A stretch of 64,000 nucleotides of DNA from Caulobacter segnis (lineage in GTDB: Bacteria > Pseudomonadota > Alphaproteobacteria > Caulobacterales > Caulobacteraceae). The translations under genes and the position numbers were made by a program. The notes under the pieces were generated by a model. It was not told the DNA's origin. It ran no database searches and worked only from the letters and a program-made list of their open reading frames with translations. Location: the NCBI RefSeq assembly GCF_019931575.1, contig NZ_CP082923.1, positions 1,736,001-1,800,000 on the forward strand, in the 5' to 3' direction. This document shows, in pieces, positions 8,786 to 18,777 of the stretch; the first letter of the stretch is position 1, and the number at the start of each line of letters is the position of its first letter.

Positions 8786-8943
8786 TGAACTTTCGAGTTC
8801 AAACGCGGTTCGCGAGACGCCCGGACATAGCGCCGCCAACCTTCTCTCGAGAAGGGGCGCAATATCTGGACAACCACCCCGGCGGGCGACCGCAGGGGTA
8901 TTTTGTTTTGCGGACGCTGCGTACGAGCTCTCTCGGGAGTTCG
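8786..8943 (+). promoter_or_regulatory. Structured S10-operon leader RNA with terminator-like attenuator
   Basis: Four hairpins lie between the candidate promoter and rpsJ. (a) TGAACT-TTCG-AGTTCA, 8786-8801. (b) A CCTTCT/AGAAGG stem, 8840-8855, nested in GCGCC/GGCGC, 8830-8860. (c) ACCCC (8876-8880) with GGGGT (8895-8899) closing GCGG-GCGA-CCGC (8882-8893, GNRA loop), followed by ATTTTGTTTTG (8900-8910). (d) CGAGCTC/GAGTTCG, 8924-8943. Element (c) has the form of an intrinsic terminator. CCGCA (8890-8894) can instead pair with TGCGG (8909-8913), giving an exclusive alternative fold. In E. coli the S10 leader is an L4-controlled attenuator; that this one works likewise is inference. Confidence 0.55.
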
Positions 8944-9000
8944 AGTTGGTCTTTGAAATGGTTCGAGACGCGGGCGCAGCCCACTAGGAAACCGAGCGAT

Positions 9001-9309
<309 letters not shown>

Positions 9310-9322
9310 GGAGGGCCCGCTT

Positions 9323-10090
9323 ATGACTCTCCCCACCCAACGCACTGGCGTCCTCGCCAAGAAGCTCGGCATGACCCGCTTCTTCGACGAAGCCGGTCAG
9401 CACGTGCCGGTCACCGTCCTGTCGCTCGACGGTTGCCAGGTCACGGCTCAGCGCACCGTTGAGAAGGACGGCTACACCGCCCTGCAACTCGGCGCCGGCG
9501 CCAAGAAAGCCAAGAACACCTCGAAGGCCCTGCGCGGTCACTTCGCGAAGTCGGCCGTCGAGCCGAAGCGCGTCGTCGCCGAGTTCCGCGTCGAAGAGGC
9601 CGCTCTGATCGAAGTCGGCGCCGAACTGACGGCCGACCACTTCGTCGCCGGCCAGAAGGTCGACATCCAGGGCCTCACCGTCGGTAAGGGTTTCGCCGGC
9701 GCCATGAAGCGCTGGAACTTCGGTGGTCTGCGCGCCACCCACGGTGTTTCGGTCTCGCACCGCTCGCACGGTTCGACCGGTAACCGCCAGGACCCGGGCC
9801 GTACGTTCCCGGGCAAGAAGATGGCCGGTCACCTGGGTCAAGAAACCGTCACCACGCTGAATGTCACCGTCTGGAAGGTGGACGTCGAGCGCGGCCTGAT
9901 CCTGGTCAAGGGCGCCGTCCCGGGCCACGAAGGCAGCTACGTGAAGGTTCGCGACGCCGTGAAGAAGGCTCTCCCCGCCGACGCTCCGCGTCCGGGCGCC
10001 TTCCGCAAGGCTGGCGAAGCCGCTCCGGCCGCCGCTGAGACCCCCGCTGAAGAGGCCCCCGCGGCTGCGACCGAAGAGGGCGAAGGCTAA
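9323..10090 (+). CDS. rplC: 50S ribosomal protein L3
   Basis: 255 residues, about 45 longer than E. coli L3. The core is standard ([38 protein letters not shown]) and includes the long loop that reaches the peptidyl-transferase centre. The excess is a C-terminal Ala/Pro/Glu-rich tail (from about residue 225), probably disordered and acidic, on an otherwise basic protein. The ATG at 9323 follows an AAGGAGGG ribosome-binding site. The stop overlaps the rplD start by one base. Confidence 0.98.
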   Translation: MTLPTQRTGVLAKKLGMTRFFDEAGQHVPVTVLSLDGCQVTAQRTVEKDGYTALQLGAGAKKAKNTSKALRGHFAKSAVEPKRVVAEFRVEEAALIEVGAELTADHFVAGQKVDIQGLTVGKGFAGAMKRWNFGGLRATHGVSVSHRSHGSTGNRQDPGRTFPGKKMAGHLGQETVTTLNVTVWKVDVERGLILVKGAVPGHEGSYVKVRDAVKKALPADAPRPGAFRKAGEAAPAAAETPAEEAPAAATEEGEG

Positions 10091-10728
10091 TGAAACTCGA
10101 CGTCATCAAACTGGACGGCGGCAAGGCCGGCTCCGTTGATCTCGACGACGCCATCTTCGGCATCGACGACATCCGCGGCGACATCCTGCAGCGCGTCGTG
10201 ACCTGGCAGCTGGCCAAGCGCCGCTCGGGCAACCACAAGATTCAAGTTCGTAACGAGGTCTCTCGTACGAGCAAGAAGATGTACAAGCAGAAGGGCACCG
10301 GCGGCGCCCGTCACGGTTCGCGCCGTGCGGCCCAGTTCGTCGGCGGCGCCAAGGCCCACGGCCCTGTCGTCCGCAGCCACGCTTTCGACCTGCCGAAGAA
10401 GATCCGGGCCCTGGCTCTGCGCCACGCCCTGTCGTCGAAGGCCAAGTCGGGCGCGCTGGTCGTTCTGGACAGCGCCGTTCTGACCGAAGCGAAGACGGCC
10501 GCCCTGCGCGCCAACTTCGACAAGATCGGTCTGAAGAACGCCCTGGTCATCGCCGGTCCGGAAGTGGACGCGAACTTCAAGCTCGCCGCCCGCAACATTC
10601 CGAACGTCGACGTCCTGCCGAACGCCGGCCTGAACGTCTACGACGTGCTGCGTCGCCAGACCCTCGTCCTGACCAAGGACGCGGTCGAAGCGATCTCGGC
10701 TCGTTTCGCTGAGAAGGAAGCCGCCTAA
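10090..10728 (+). CDS. rplD: 50S ribosomal protein L4
   Basis: 212 residues with the L4 core, including the exit-tunnel loop ([20 protein letters not shown], about residues 60-80). L4 is the known autoregulator of the S10 operon in E. coli, which makes it the first suspect for a ligand of the leader upstream of rpsJ. Start and stop each overlap the neighbour by one base (TAATG), indicating coupled translation. Confidence 0.98.
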   Translation: MKLDVIKLDGGKAGSVDLDDAIFGIDDIRGDILQRVVTWQLAKRRSGNHKIQVRNEVSRTSKKMYKQKGTGGARHGSRRAAQFVGGAKAHGPVVRSHAFDLPKKIRALALRHALSSKAKSGALVVLDSAVLTEAKTAALRANFDKIGLKNALVIAGPEVDANFKLAARNIPNVDVLPNAGLNVYDVLRRQTLVLTKDAVEAISARFAEKEAA

Positions 10729-11024
10729 TGGCCGCCACCGCTCGCCACTACGACACGATCCTGTCGCCGGTGATCACCGAAAAGACGACCCTGCTCTCGG
10801 AGCAGAACAAGGTTGTCTTCAAGGTGGCCAACGACGCGACCAAGGACGAAATCGCCGCCGCCGTCGAAGAGCTGTTCAAGGTCAAGGTGACCAAGGTCAA
10901 CACCATCGTGACCAAGGGCAAGACCAAGCGCTTCCGCGGCATCGTCGGGCGTCGCAACGACGTCAAAAAAGCTATCGTGACCCTGGCCGACGGCCAGTCG
11001 ATCGACATCACGACGGGGCTCTAA
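10728..11024 (+). CDS. rplW: 50S ribosomal protein L23
   Basis: 98 residues, standard L23 ([46 protein letters not shown]). L23 lies at the tunnel exit and docks trigger factor and SRP. The start overlaps the rplD stop by one base. Confidence 0.98.
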   Translation: MAATARHYDTILSPVITEKTTLLSEQNKVVFKVANDATKDEIAAAVEELFKVKVTKVNTIVTKGKTKRFRGIVGRRNDVKKAIVTLADGQSIDITTGL

Positions 11025-11027
11025 GAC

Positions 11028-11867
11028 ATGGCCTTGAAGCACTTTAACCCGACCAGCCCCGGCCAACGCGGCCTGGTGCTGATCGACCGCAGCGAACTTC
11101 ACAAGGGCAAGCCCGAGAAGAAGCTCGTTGAAGGCCTGACCAAGTCGGGCGGTCGCGGCGGCAATGGCCGTATCGCGGTCCGTTTCCGCGGCGGCGGCGC
11201 CAAGCGCCTGTACCGTCTGGTCGACTTCAAGCGTCGTAAGCAAGGCACGGCCACGGTCGTTCGTCTCGAGTACGATCCGAACCGCACCGCCTTCATCGCC
11301 CTGATCAAGTATCAGGCCGACGGCGAGCTGGCCTACATCCTGGCCCCGCAACGCCTGAAGGTTGGTGACGAAGTCGTCACCGGCGAGAAGGTCGACGTGA
11401 AGCCGGGCAACGCCTCGCCGCTGCGCACGCTGCCGATCGGCACGATCATCCACAACATCGAGCTGAAGCCCGCCAAGGGTGGTCAGATCGCCCGTTCGGC
11501 TGGCGCCTACGCCCAGCTGGTCGGTCGTGACGCCGGCTACGCCCAGATCCGCCTGAACTCGGGCGAACTGCGCATGGTGCTCGACTCGTGCATGGCCACC
11601 GTCGGCGCCGTGTCCAACCCCGACCACATGAACCAGAACCTCGGCAAGGCCGGCCGTTCTCGTCACATGGGCCGTCGCCCGCACGTCCGCGGTGTCGCCA
11701 TGAACCCGGTCGACCACCCCCACGGTGGTGGTGAAGGCCGTACCTCGGGCGGTCGCCACCCGGTGACCCCGGCTGGTAAGCCGACCAAGGGCGCCAAGAC
11801 CCGCGTCAACAAGGCCACGGACAAGTTCATCATCCGTTCGCGCCACAAAGCGAAGAAGGGCCGCTAA
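11028..11867 (+). CDS. rplB: 50S ribosomal protein L2
   Basis: 279 residues, full length. The conserved peptidyl-transferase-proximal block [20 protein letters not shown] is intact, with the critical histidine. It starts three bases after the rplW stop. Confidence 0.99.
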   Translation: MALKHFNPTSPGQRGLVLIDRSELHKGKPEKKLVEGLTKSGGRGGNGRIAVRFRGGGAKRLYRLVDFKRRKQGTATVVRLEYDPNRTAFIALIKYQADGELAYILAPQRLKVGDEVVTGEKVDVKPGNASPLRTLPIGTIIHNIELKPAKGGQIARSAGAYAQLVGRDAGYAQIRLNSGELRMVLDSCMATVGAVSNPDHMNQNLGKAGRSRHMGRRPHVRGVAMNPVDHPHGGGEGRTSGGRHPVTPAGKPTKGAKTRVNKATDKFIIRSRHKAKKGR

Positions 11868-11870
11868 GCC

Positions 11871-12149
11871 ATGACCCGCTCCGTCTGGAAAGGCCCGTTT
11901 GTCGACGGGTACCTCCTGAAGAAGGCCGACGCCGCTCTGTCGTCGGGCCGCAAGGACGTCATCAAGACCTGGTCGCGTCGCTCGACGATCATGCCGCAAT
12001 TCGTCGGCCTGACCTTCGGCGTCCACAACGGCCACAAGCACGTCCCGGTCTCCGTGTCGGAAGACATGGTCGGCATGAAGTTCGGCGAGTTCGCTCCCAC
12101 GCGTAACTTCCCGGGCCACGCCGCCGACAAGAAGGCCAAGAGGAAGTAA
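11871..12149 (+). CDS. rpsS: 30S ribosomal protein S19
   Basis: 92 residues ([46 protein letters not shown]). S19 is in the 30S head and contacts S13 and the A-site finger. It is spaced three bases from rplB and two from rplV. Confidence 0.98.
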   Translation: MTRSVWKGPFVDGYLLKKADAALSSGRKDVIKTWSRRSTIMPQFVGLTFGVHNGHKHVPVSVSEDMVGMKFGEFAPTRNFPGHAADKKAKRK

Positions 12150-12151
12150 TC

Positions 12152-12532
12152 ATGGCCAAGCAGAAGCAAGAACGCCGCCTGCCGGCCGCCGAAGCGATGT
12201 GCAAGGTGCGCACCCTGCGCACCAGCCCGCGCAAGCTGAACCTGGTCGCTCAGTCCATCCGTGGCCTGAACGTCCAACGCGCTCTCAACGAGCTCGAGTT
12301 CAGCCACAAGCGCATCGCTCAGGACGTCCGCAAGGCGCTGTACTCGGCGATTTCGAACGCCGAGAACAACCACAACCTCGACATCGACTCCCTGGTCGTC
12401 GCCGAGGCCTATGTGGGCAAGAACCTGATCATGAAGCGTTTCTCGCCCCGCGCTCGCGGTCGCGCGACGCGCGTTGAGAAGCCGTTCTCCGAGATCACGA
12501 TCGTGGTCCGCGAACTGGGTGAGGCCGCCTAA
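12152..12532 (+). CDS. rplV: 50S ribosomal protein L22
   Basis: 126 residues with the L22 globular domain ([20 protein letters not shown]) and the tunnel-lining beta-hairpin ([20 protein letters not shown]). The stop overlaps the rpsC start by one base. Confidence 0.98.
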   Translation: MAKQKQERRLPAAEAMCKVRTLRTSPRKLNLVAQSIRGLNVQRALNELEFSHKRIAQDVRKALYSAISNAENNHNLDIDSLVVAEAYVGKNLIMKRFSPRARGRATRVEKPFSEITIVVRELGEAA

Positions 12533-13284
12533 TGGGTCAGAAAGTCAATCCGGTCGGGCTGCGGCTCGGCGTAAACCGCACCTGGGACAGCCGTTGGTTC
12601 GCCGACGGCGCCCAGTACGGCAAGATGCTGCACCAGGATCTCGCGATCCGGGCCGCCCTGAAGAAGCGCCTGTACCAAGCCGGTGTCTCGCGCATCATCA
12701 TCGAGCGTCCGCACAAGAAGTGCCGCATCACGATCTATGCCGCCCGTCCGGGCGTCATCATCGGCAAGAAGGGCGCTGACATCGACAAGCTCCGCAAGGA
12801 CCTGTCGATCAAGACCGAGGGCGAAGTCCACCTGAACATCGTCGAGATCCGCAAGCCGGAAACCGACGCTCAGCTGGTCGCGGAGTCCATCGCTCAGCAG
12901 CTGGAACGCCGGATCGCCTTCCGTCGCGCCATGAAGCGTTCGATCCAGTCGGCCGTGCGTCTCGGCGCCAAGGGCATCCGGATCAACGTCTCGGGTCGCC
13001 TCGGCGGCGCTGAAATCGCCCGCATGGAGTGGTATCGCGAAGGTCGCGTGCCGCTGCACACCCTGCGCGCTGACATTGACTTCGGTTTCGCCGAAGCCAA
13101 GACCACCTACGGCATCATCGGCGTGAAGACCTGGATCTTCAAAGGCGAGGTGCTGGAGCATGATCCGATGGCGCTCGACAAGCGCCTGGCCACCGAGTCC
13201 GGCCCGGCCGGCGAAGGTGGCGGCCGTGAGCGCGGCGATCGTCCCGACCGGGGCGACCGTCGTGACCGTCGCGATCGCGCCTAA
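12532..13284 (+). CDS. rpsC: 30S ribosomal protein S3
   Basis: 250 residues. It has the N-terminal type-II KH domain with the [11 protein letters not shown] loop and the C-terminal S3 domain. About 17 residues longer than the E. coli protein, ending in an Arg/Asp repeat tail ([20 protein letters not shown]). S3 lines the mRNA entry channel and with S4 and S5 provides helicase activity. S5 in this operon carries a similar Arg/Asp stretch. Confidence 0.98.
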   Translation: MGQKVNPVGLRLGVNRTWDSRWFADGAQYGKMLHQDLAIRAALKKRLYQAGVSRIIIERPHKKCRITIYAARPGVIIGKKGADIDKLRKDLSIKTEGEVHLNIVEIRKPETDAQLVAESIAQQLERRIAFRRAMKRSIQSAVRLGAKGIRINVSGRLGGAEIARMEWYREGRVPLHTLRADIDFGFAEAKTTYGIIGVKTWIFKGEVLEHDPMALDKRLATESGPAGEGGGRERGDRPDRGDRRDRRDRA

Positions 13285-13297
13285 GGATTAGATCGCC

Positions 13298-13729
13298 ATG
13301 CTGTCTCCGAAAAAGACCAAATTCCGCAAGCAGTTCAAGGGCCGCATCCACGGCACTTCGAAGGGCGGCACCCTGCTGAACTTCGGTTCGTACGGCCTGA
13401 AGGCCGTCGAGCCGGAGCGCATCACGGCTCGTCAGATCGAAGCCGCCCGTCGCGCCATCACCCGCCAGATGAAGCGTCAAGGCCGCGTCTGGATCCGTAT
13501 CTTCCCCGACGTGCCGGTCACCGGCAAGCCGGCCGAAGTCCGGATGGGTAAGGGTAAGGGCGCCGTGGATTACTGGGCCGCTCGCGTGGCTCCGGGCCGC
13601 ATCATGTTCGAAATCGACGGCGTGCCGGACGATATCGCGCGTGAAGCTCTCCGCCTGGGCGCCGCCAAGCTGCCGATCCGCACCCGTGTTGTCACCCGCA
13701 TCGATGCGGGCGTGGCCGTGGAGGCTTGA
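13298..13729 (+). CDS. rplP: 50S ribosomal protein L16
   Basis: 143 residues ([27 protein letters not shown]-type region, [19 protein letters not shown]). L16 sits near the A-site tRNA elbow; the arginine region that is hydroxylated in some bacteria is present. A 13-base gap separates it from rpsC. Confidence 0.98.
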   Translation: MLSPKKTKFRKQFKGRIHGTSKGGTLLNFGSYGLKAVEPERITARQIEAARRAITRQMKRQGRVWIRIFPDVPVTGKPAEVRMGKGKGAVDYWAARVAPGRIMFEIDGVPDDIAREALRLGAAKLPIRTRVVTRIDAGVAVEA

Positions 13730-13734
13730 GGCTC

Positions 13735-13926
13735 ATGAAGATCGCTGACATCCGGGGCCTGACCCCCGACCAGCTGGCCGACACCCTGATCAGCCTGAAG
13801 AAGGAGCAGTTCAACCTGCGCTTCCAGGCCGCCACGGGCCAGGTCGAGAAGACCCACCGCGTCAACGAGATCCGCAAGGATATCGCGCGGATCAAGACCG
13901 TGCTGCGCGCCAAGGCCGCGGCTTAA
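13735..13926 (+). CDS. rpmC: 50S ribosomal protein L29
   Basis: 63 residues, two-helix L29 ([35 protein letters not shown]). The ATG at 13735 is chosen; a TTG at 13726 inside the rplP end would add three atypical residues. Confidence 0.96.
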   Translation: MKIADIRGLTPDQLADTLISLKKEQFNLRFQAATGQVEKTHRVNEIRKDIARIKTVLRAKAAA

Positions 13927-13936
13927 GGAGAACGAT

Positions 13937-14176
13937 ATGCCCAAGCGTATCCTCGAAGGGGTCGTCGTCTCCGACAAGGGCGATAAGACCGTCGTGGTGA
14001 AGGTCGAACGGACTATCGTTCACCCGATCCTGAAGAAGATCGTGCGTCAGTCGAAGAAGTACCACGCGCACGACGAATCCAACGCGTACAAGGCCGGCGA
14101 AGCAATTCGCATCGTCGAATGCGCTCCGAAGTCCAAGCTGAAGACCTGGGAAGTCCTTCCCAAGGCTTCCGCTTAA
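13937..14176 (+). CDS. rpsQ: 30S ribosomal protein S17
   Basis: 79 residues, OB-fold S17 ([38 protein letters not shown]). Early assembly protein binding 16S helix 11. Preceded by a good AAGGAG. Confidence 0.98.
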   Translation: MPKRILEGVVVSDKGDKTVVVKVERTIVHPILKKIVRQSKKYHAHDESNAYKAGEAIRIVECAPKSKLKTWEVLPKASA

Positions 14177-14193
14177 TCTGGAAGGTTTAGACC

Positions 14194-14562
14194 ATGATCC
14201 AGATGCAAACTAACCTGGAAGTCGCCGACAACTCTGGCGCTCGCCGGGTCATGTGCATCAAGGTGTTGGGCGGCGCAGGCCGTCGCTACGCCAGCGTCGG
14301 CGACGTTATCGTCGTCTCCGTGAAGGAAGCCATCCCGCGTGGTCGCGTGAAGAAGGGTGACGTGCTTCGCGCCGTCGTCGTTCGCGTGAACCAAAACCTG
14401 AAGCGCAAGGATGGCTCGGTCATCCGCTTCGACAAGAACGCCGCGGTGATCGTGAACAAGCAGAGCGAGCCGGTCGGCACGCGGATCTTCGGCCCGGTTC
14501 CTCGTGAACTGCGCGCCAAGAACCACATGAAGATCATCTCCCTCGCTCCGGAGGTGCTGTAA
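14194..14562 (+). CDS. rplN: 50S ribosomal protein L14
   Basis: 122 residues ([30 protein letters not shown] end). Standard L14 at the subunit interface and RsfS docking site. The stop overlaps the rplX start by one base. Confidence 0.98.
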   Translation: MIQMQTNLEVADNSGARRVMCIKVLGGAGRRYASVGDVIVVSVKEAIPRGRVKKGDVLRAVVVRVNQNLKRKDGSVIRFDKNAAVIVNKQSEPVGTRIFGPVPRELRAKNHMKIISLAPEVL

Positions 14563-14876
14563 TGGCCGCTAAGATCAAGAAGGGCGACCGCGTCGTCGTT
14601 CTGGCCGGCAAGGACAAGGGCAAGCAAGGCGCTGTCCTGCAAGTCCTGCCGAAGGATAGCCGGGTTGTCGTGGAAGGCGTGAACATGGTTTCGCGTCACA
14701 CCAAGGCCACCCAAGCCGACCCGCAAGGCGGCATCAAGCAGAAGGAAGCCGCGCTGCACGTCTCGAACGTCGCCGTCGTGGACTCCAAGGGCAAGCCCAC
14801 CCGCGTCGGCTTCAAGATCGAAGGCGACAAGAAGGTGCGCGTCGCCAAGACGACCGGCGAGGTGATCAATGGCTGA
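14562..14876 (+). CDS. rplX: 50S ribosomal protein L24
   Basis: 104 residues with the N-terminal KOW motif ([20 protein letters not shown]) and [20 protein letters not shown]. Initiator of 50S assembly. The 3' end overlaps rplE by eight bases. Confidence 0.98.
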   Translation: MAAKIKKGDRVVVLAGKDKGKQGAVLQVLPKDSRVVVEGVNMVSRHTKATQADPQGGIKQKEAALHVSNVAVVDSKGKPTRVGFKIEGDKKVRVAKTTGEVING

Positions 14877-15426
14877 TCAAGCTTACGAGCCCCGGCTGAA
14901 GACCGTTTATCGCGAGCGCATCCGCGCCGCGATGAAGGAGCAGTTCGGCTACACCAACGAGATGCAGATCCCCAAGCTGGACAAGATCGTCCTGAACATG
15001 GGTATCGGCGAGGCCGTGGCCGACTCCAAGAAGGCCCAGACCGCGCTGAAGGACCTGCAGGCGATCGCCGGCCAAAAGCCCGTCGCCACCAAGGCCCGCA
15101 AGTCGATCGCCGGCTTCAAGCTGCGCGAAGGCATGGTGGTGGGTGGCAAGGTCACCCTCCGCAAGGACCGGATGTACGAATTCCTGGACCGCCTGGTCAC
15201 GATCGCGCTGCCGCGCGTGAAGGACTTCCGTGGTCTGAACGGCAAGAGCTTCGACGGCCGTGGCAACTACGCCATGGGCCTGAAGGAGCACCTGGTGTTC
15301 CCGGAAATCAACTATGACCAGATCGAACAGATCTGGGGCATGGACATCATCGTCTGCACCACTGCGAAGTCCGACCAGGAAGCCAAGGCTCTCCTGAAGG
15401 AATTCCAGTTCCCGTTCGTCAACTAA
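14869..15426 (+). CDS. rplE: 50S ribosomal protein L5
   Basis: 185 residues, full-length 5S-rRNA-binding L5 ([18 protein letters not shown] block, [39 protein letters not shown]). The start lies inside the end of rplX, pointing to coupled translation. Confidence 0.98.
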   Translation: MADQAYEPRLKTVYRERIRAAMKEQFGYTNEMQIPKLDKIVLNMGIGEAVADSKKAQTALKDLQAIAGQKPVATKARKSIAGFKLREGMVVGGKVTLRKDRMYEFLDRLVTIALPRVKDFRGLNGKSFDGRGNYAMGLKEHLVFPEINYDQIEQIWGMDIIVCTTAKSDQEAKALLKEFQFPFVN

Positions 15427-15447
15427 GAGCGGGAAGGGAAAGAAACC

Positions 15448-15753
15448 ATGGCCAAGAAAAGCGCCGTCAACCGCAACGAAGCCGTCAAGGCTCTCGTCAA
15501 GAAGTTCGCCGAGAAGCGCGCCGCGCTGAAGGCGATCGCCAACGACGAAAGCCTGCCGCTCGAGGAGCGCTTCGACGCTCGCCTCAAGCTCGCCAAGCTG
15601 CCGCGTAACAGCGCCGCGATCCGCATCCGCAATCGCTGCGAAGTCACGGGCCGTCCGCGCGCCTACTACCGCAAGCTGAAGATGAGCCGTATCGCGCTCC
15701 GCGAACTGGGTTCGCAGGGTCAGATCCCCGGCCTCGTCAAGTCGAGCTGGTAA
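15448..15753 (+). CDS. rpsN: 30S ribosomal protein S14 (zinc-free type)
   Basis: 101 residues. This is the long zinc-free S14: only one cysteine is present ([20 protein letters not shown]) and the CxxC pairs of the short zinc form are absent. A 21-base gap with GGGAAGGG precedes the start. Confidence 0.98.
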   Translation: MAKKSAVNRNEAVKALVKKFAEKRAALKAIANDESLPLEERFDARLKLAKLPRNSAAIRIRNRCEVTGRPRAYYRKLKMSRIALRELGSQGQIPGLVKSSW

Positions 15754-15763
15754 GGACGATCAG

Positions 15764-16162
15764 ATGTCGATGAACGATCCCCTGAGCGACCTGATCGCTC
15801 GCATCAAGAACGCCGCCACGCGCAAGCGCAGCAAGGTCTCGACGCCGGCTTCCAAGCTGCGCGCCCGCGTCCTCGACGTGCTGGCCGACGAAGGCTACAT
15901 CCGCGGCTACTCGCTGATCGAGAAGCCCGGTGCGTTCCCCGAATTCGAGATCGAGCTCAAGTACTTCGACGGTGAGCCCGTGATCGCCGAGATCAGCCGC
16001 GTGTCCAAGCCTGGCCGTCGCGTCTATTCGTCGATCAAGGACCTGAAGCCGATCAAGAACGGCCTGGGCATCTCGATCCTTTCGACGCCGAAGGGCGTCA
16101 TGTCGGACACCGCCGCACGCGACGCTAACGTCGGTGGCGAAGTCCTCTGCCGCGTCTACTAG
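15764..16162 (+). CDS. rpsH: 30S ribosomal protein S8
   Basis: 132 residues ([52 protein letters not shown]). S8 is the translational autoregulator of the spc operon in E. coli, acting near rplE; no matching site was verified here. Confidence 0.98.
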   Translation: MSMNDPLSDLIARIKNAATRKRSKVSTPASKLRARVLDVLADEGYIRGYSLIEKPGAFPEFEIELKYFDGEPVIAEISRVSKPGRRVYSSIKDLKPIKNGLGISILSTPKGVMSDTAARDANVGGEVLCRVY

Positions 16163-16180
16163 GCGCGGGAGGGAAAGAGC

Positions 16181-16714
16181 ATGTCACGTATCGGTAAGAA
16201 AGCCGTCGCAATCCCCTCGGGCGTGCAAGTCACGCTCTCGGGTCAGACGGTCACGGTGAAGGGCCCCAAGGGTCAACTGTCGTGGACGATCGCCGACGAA
16301 GTCGAAGTCAAGCAAGAGGGCTCCGAGCTCCTGCTGACTCCGCGCGTCGACACGAAGCGCGCCAAGGGCATGTGGGGTCTGTCCCGCACGCTGGTGGCCA
16401 ACATGGTGCAGGGCGTCACCGCCGGCTTCGAGGAAAGCCTCGAACTGGTCGGCGTCGGTTACCGCGCGGCCATGAAGGGCACCGCCCTCAGCCTCCAACT
16501 CGGTTTCAGCCACGATGTGGACGTTGCGGCCCCGGCCGGCATCACGTTCGCCACTCCGAAGCAAACCGAAATCAAGATCGCCGGCATCGATAAGCAGGCG
16601 GTCGGCGAGATTGCCGCGAAGATCCGCCGCATTCGTCCGCCTGAGCCGTACAAGGGCAAGGGCGTGCGTTATGCTGGCGAGAAGGTTCGCCGCAAGGAAG
16701 GCAAGAAGAAGTAA
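16181..16714 (+). CDS. rplF: 50S ribosomal protein L6
   Basis: 177 residues, two-domain L6 ([52 protein letters not shown]). Located near the sarcin-ricin loop. Confidence 0.98.
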   Translation: MSRIGKKAVAIPSGVQVTLSGQTVTVKGPKGQLSWTIADEVEVKQEGSELLLTPRVDTKRAKGMWGLSRTLVANMVQGVTAGFEESLELVGVGYRAAMKGTALSLQLGFSHDVDVAAPAGITFATPKQTEIKIAGIDKQAVGEIAAKIRRIRPPEPYKGKGVRYAGEKVRRKEGKKK

Positions 16715-16717
16715 GCC

Positions 16718-17068
16718 ATGGCGCTCTCTCCTCGTGAATCGGCGGCCAAGCGCGCTCAGCGCGTTCGCACCCGCCTCAAGAGCCTCGCTAACGGTCGTCC
16801 GCGTCTGTCGGTCTTCCGTTCGTCGAAGAACATCTACGCCCAGGTCATCGATGATGAACGCGGCGTGACCCTGGCGTCGGCTTCCACTCTGGAAGCCGAA
16901 GGCAAGGGCGCGGACAAGGATGCCGCCGCCGCTGTCGGCAAGCTCGTCGCCGAGCGCGCCATCGAAAAGGGCGTCAAGGACGTCGTGTTCGATCGTGGCG
17001 GTTACATCTTCCACGGCCGGGTGAAAGCCCTGGCCGACGCCGCGCGCGAAGCCGGCCTGAACTTCTAA
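16718..17068 (+). CDS. rplR: 50S ribosomal protein L18
   Basis: 116 residues ([60 protein letters not shown]). 5S rRNA-binding protein. Starts three bases after rplF. Confidence 0.98.
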   Translation: MALSPRESAAKRAQRVRTRLKSLANGRPRLSVFRSSKNIYAQVIDDERGVTLASASTLEAEGKGADKDAAAAVGKLVAERAIEKGVKDVVFDRGGYIFHGRVKALADAAREAGLNF

Positions 17069-17078
17069 GGGAACAGAA

Positions 17079-17684
17079 ATGGCTCGTGGTGAACAACAGC
17101 GCGGTGAAGGCGGTCAACGCCGTGACCGTCGCGACCGCAACGCCCCCGAAGAGCGGGTCGACAGCGACATCGTCGAAAAGCTCGTCCACATCAACCGCGT
17201 CGCCGCCACCGTGAAGGGTGGCCGTCGCTTCAGCTTCGCCGCTCTGATGGTCGTTGGCGACCAAAAGGGCCGCGTCGGCTTCGGTCATGGCAAGGCGCGT
17301 GAAGTGCCGGAAGCCATCCGCAAGGCGACCGAAGAAGCCAAGAAGACGATGATCCGCGTTCCGCTGCGCGAATCCCGCACCCTGCACCACGACGGCGCTG
17401 GCCGTTGGGGCGCTGGCAAGGTGATGATGCGCGCGGCGCCTCCCGGCACCGGCGTCATCGCCGGCGGTCCGATGCGCGCGGTTCTCGAAACCCTGGGCGT
17501 CCAGGACGTCGTGGCCAAGTCGACGGGTTCCTCGAACCCGTACAACATGGTTCGCGCCACGTTCGAGGCCCTGAAGGTCCAGTCGTCGCCCCGCCAGATC
17601 GCCGCCAAGCGCGGCAAGAAGGTTGGCGACATCCTCGGCCGTCGCGCCGACGGCGCCTCGGCGCCGGAAGCCATCGAGGGCTAA
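17079..17684 (+). CDS. rpsE: 30S ribosomal protein S5
   Basis: 201 residues, about 34 longer than E. coli S5. The N-terminal extension is hydrophilic with an Arg/Asp run ([15 protein letters not shown]). The core has the double-stranded RNA-binding fold ([20 protein letters not shown]) and [17 protein letters not shown]. The extension resembles the tail of S3 in the same operon, and both proteins sit at the mRNA entry channel. Confidence 0.98.
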   Translation: MARGEQQRGEGGQRRDRRDRNAPEERVDSDIVEKLVHINRVAATVKGGRRFSFAALMVVGDQKGRVGFGHGKAREVPEAIRKATEEAKKTMIRVPLRESRTLHHDGAGRWGAGKVMMRAAPPGTGVIAGGPMRAVLETLGVQDVVAKSTGSSNPYNMVRATFEALKVQSSPRQIAAKRGKKVGDILGRRADGASAPEAIEG

Positions 17685-17687
17685 GTC

Positions 17688-17873
17688 ATGGCTGAAGCTA
17701 AGCAAGTCACGGTGCGCCAAACCGGCAGCCCGATCCGTCGTGAGAAGGACCAGCGCGCCACGCTCGCCGGTCTGGGTCTGAACAAGCTGGGCCGCGTGTC
17801 CACGCTGGAAGACACTCCGTCGGTCCGCGGCATGATCCGTAAGGTCGCGCACCTGCTGGAGATCGTCGAGTAA
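17688..17873 (+). CDS. rpmD: 50S ribosomal protein L30
   Basis: 61 residues ([40 protein letters not shown]). It is the last gene before a perfect terminator, so the long S10-spc transcript probably ends here instead of continuing into rplO as in E. coli. Confidence 0.97.
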   Translation: MAEAKQVTVRQTGSPIRREKDQRATLAGLGLNKLGRVSTLEDTPSVRGMIRKVAHLLEIVE

Positions 17874-17897
17874 GTCTCTTACCCGACGCGAAATACG

Positions 17898-17929
17898 CCA
17901 CCCCGGAGTGATCCGGGGTGGTTTTCGTT
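17898..17929 (+). terminator. Intrinsic terminator between rpmD and rplO
   Basis: CCACCCCGGA (17898-17907), GTGA loop, TCCGGGGTGG (17912-17921): a perfect 10-bp stem followed by TTTTCGTTT. It splits the classical spc operon. Confidence 0.9.
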
Positions 17930-17960
17930 TGAAATCGTCCCTAATCGCGCCTTCGCCCCA

Positions 17961-17990
17961 TTGAGTTTTCTCGCGTTTTGGGGTTTTAAG
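17961..17990 (+). promoter_or_regulatory. Candidate promoter for rplO
   Basis: TTGAGT (17961-17966), an 18-base spacer and TTTAAG (17985-17990) lie directly after the terminator. Some promoter is needed here if the terminator is efficient. A CCAGCC/GGCTGG hairpin (18017-18031) follows, 11 bases before the AAGGAG of rplO. Confidence 0.4.
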
Positions 17991-18057
17991 CGCGCTCTCA
18001 TTTTCACAAGCCGAGTCCAGCCGCTGGCTGGGCGCAGATCTCCAAGGAGAGGCATAT

Positions 18058-18543
18058 ATGACCAAGCTGAACGAACTGGCCCCGCAGGAAGGCTCGACCA
18101 AGAACCGCATGCGCGTCGGCCGCGGCCCGGGTTCGGGCAAGGGCAAGACCGCCGGTCGCGGTGTGAAGGGCCAGAAGGCGCGCTCGGGCGTCGCCATCAA
18201 CGGCTTCGAAGGCGGTCAAATGCCGCTGCACATGCGCATGCCGAAGCGCGGCTTCAACAACCCCTTCCGCCTGGAGTTCGCCGAAGTGAACCTGTGGCGC
18301 CTGGAGCAGGCCGTCGCCGCTGGCAAGTTCAAGAAGGGCGCAGAACTGGGCGCTGCTGAACTGGTCGCCGCCGGCGTCATCCGTCGCGAACTGGACGGCG
18401 TGAAGCTGCTGGGCAAGGGCGAGATCAAGACCGCCCTGAAGCTGACCGTCTACTCGGCCACCGAAGCCGCCATCAAGGCCGTCGAGGCCGCCGGTGGTTC
18501 GGTCACCGTGACCAAGAAGGCCAAGGCGCAAGCCGAAGCCTAA
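18058..18543 (+). CDS. rplO: 50S ribosomal protein L15
   Basis: 161 residues ([54 protein letters not shown]). Late assembly 50S protein. It stands between a terminator upstream and 234 bases of repeat-containing DNA downstream, so it may be transcribed by itself or with secY. Confidence 0.98.
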   Translation: MTKLNELAPQEGSTKNRMRVGRGPGSGKGKTAGRGVKGQKARSGVAINGFEGGQMPLHMRMPKRGFNNPFRLEFAEVNLWRLEQAVAAGKFKKGAELGAAELVAAGVIRRELDGVKLLGKGEIKTALKLTVYSATEAAIKAVEAAGGSVTVTKKAKAQAEA

Positions 18544-18550
18544 AGGCATA

Positions 18551-18608
18551 TGTCATCCCGGTGAGCGCCTGGCGCTTTTCCGGGACTTCGTTTCGACCGG
18601 GATGACAG
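18551..18608. repeat. Palindromic intergenic repeat (REP-like)
   Basis: TGTCATCCCGGT (18551-18562) and ACCGGGATGACA (18597-18608) are exact inverted arms flanking two smaller stems, including AGCGC-CTG-GCGCT. The TCATCCCGG-type palindrome is the shape of dispersed alphaproteobacterial intergenic repeats. Whether it is repeated elsewhere in this genome cannot be seen here. Confidence 0.55.
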
Positions 18609-18618
18609 AATTAAGGGG

Positions 18619-18644
18619 CTCGCCGTGACAACACGGCGAGCCTC
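18619..18644. terminator. Perfect 11-bp hairpin upstream of secY
   Basis: GGCTCGCCGTG (18619-18629), ACAA loop, CACGGCGAGCC (18634-18644). There is no run of T on either side (TCACCTATTTG follows), so it is a weak terminator candidate or an RNA processing or stability element between rplO and secY. Confidence 0.45.
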
Positions 18645-18730
18645 ACCTATTTGTGGCCTCTACTCGGGCCTGCCCTTTTCAAATCGCTTGAAACGGATAA
18701 GCAGGCTCGGCGCCAAATTTCGTTGGAGTC

Positions 18731-18748
18731 GCCGGATCGGTATCCGGC
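18731..18748 (+). promoter_or_regulatory. Leader hairpin of secY
   Basis: GCCGGAT-CGGT-ATCCGGC, a perfect 7-bp stem ending 29 bases before the secY start and upstream of its GGGGA ribosome-binding site. A role is inferred only from position. Confidence 0.35.
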
Positions 18749-18777
18749 CGTAGCGCTCCTGAGTCGTGGGGATCTGA

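Noticed and set aside
8781..8812. tRNA-like T-arm in the rpsJ leader
   Set aside because: The TTCGAGTTC resemblance is part of a simple UUCG hairpin; no acceptor, D or anticodon arms can be drawn around it.
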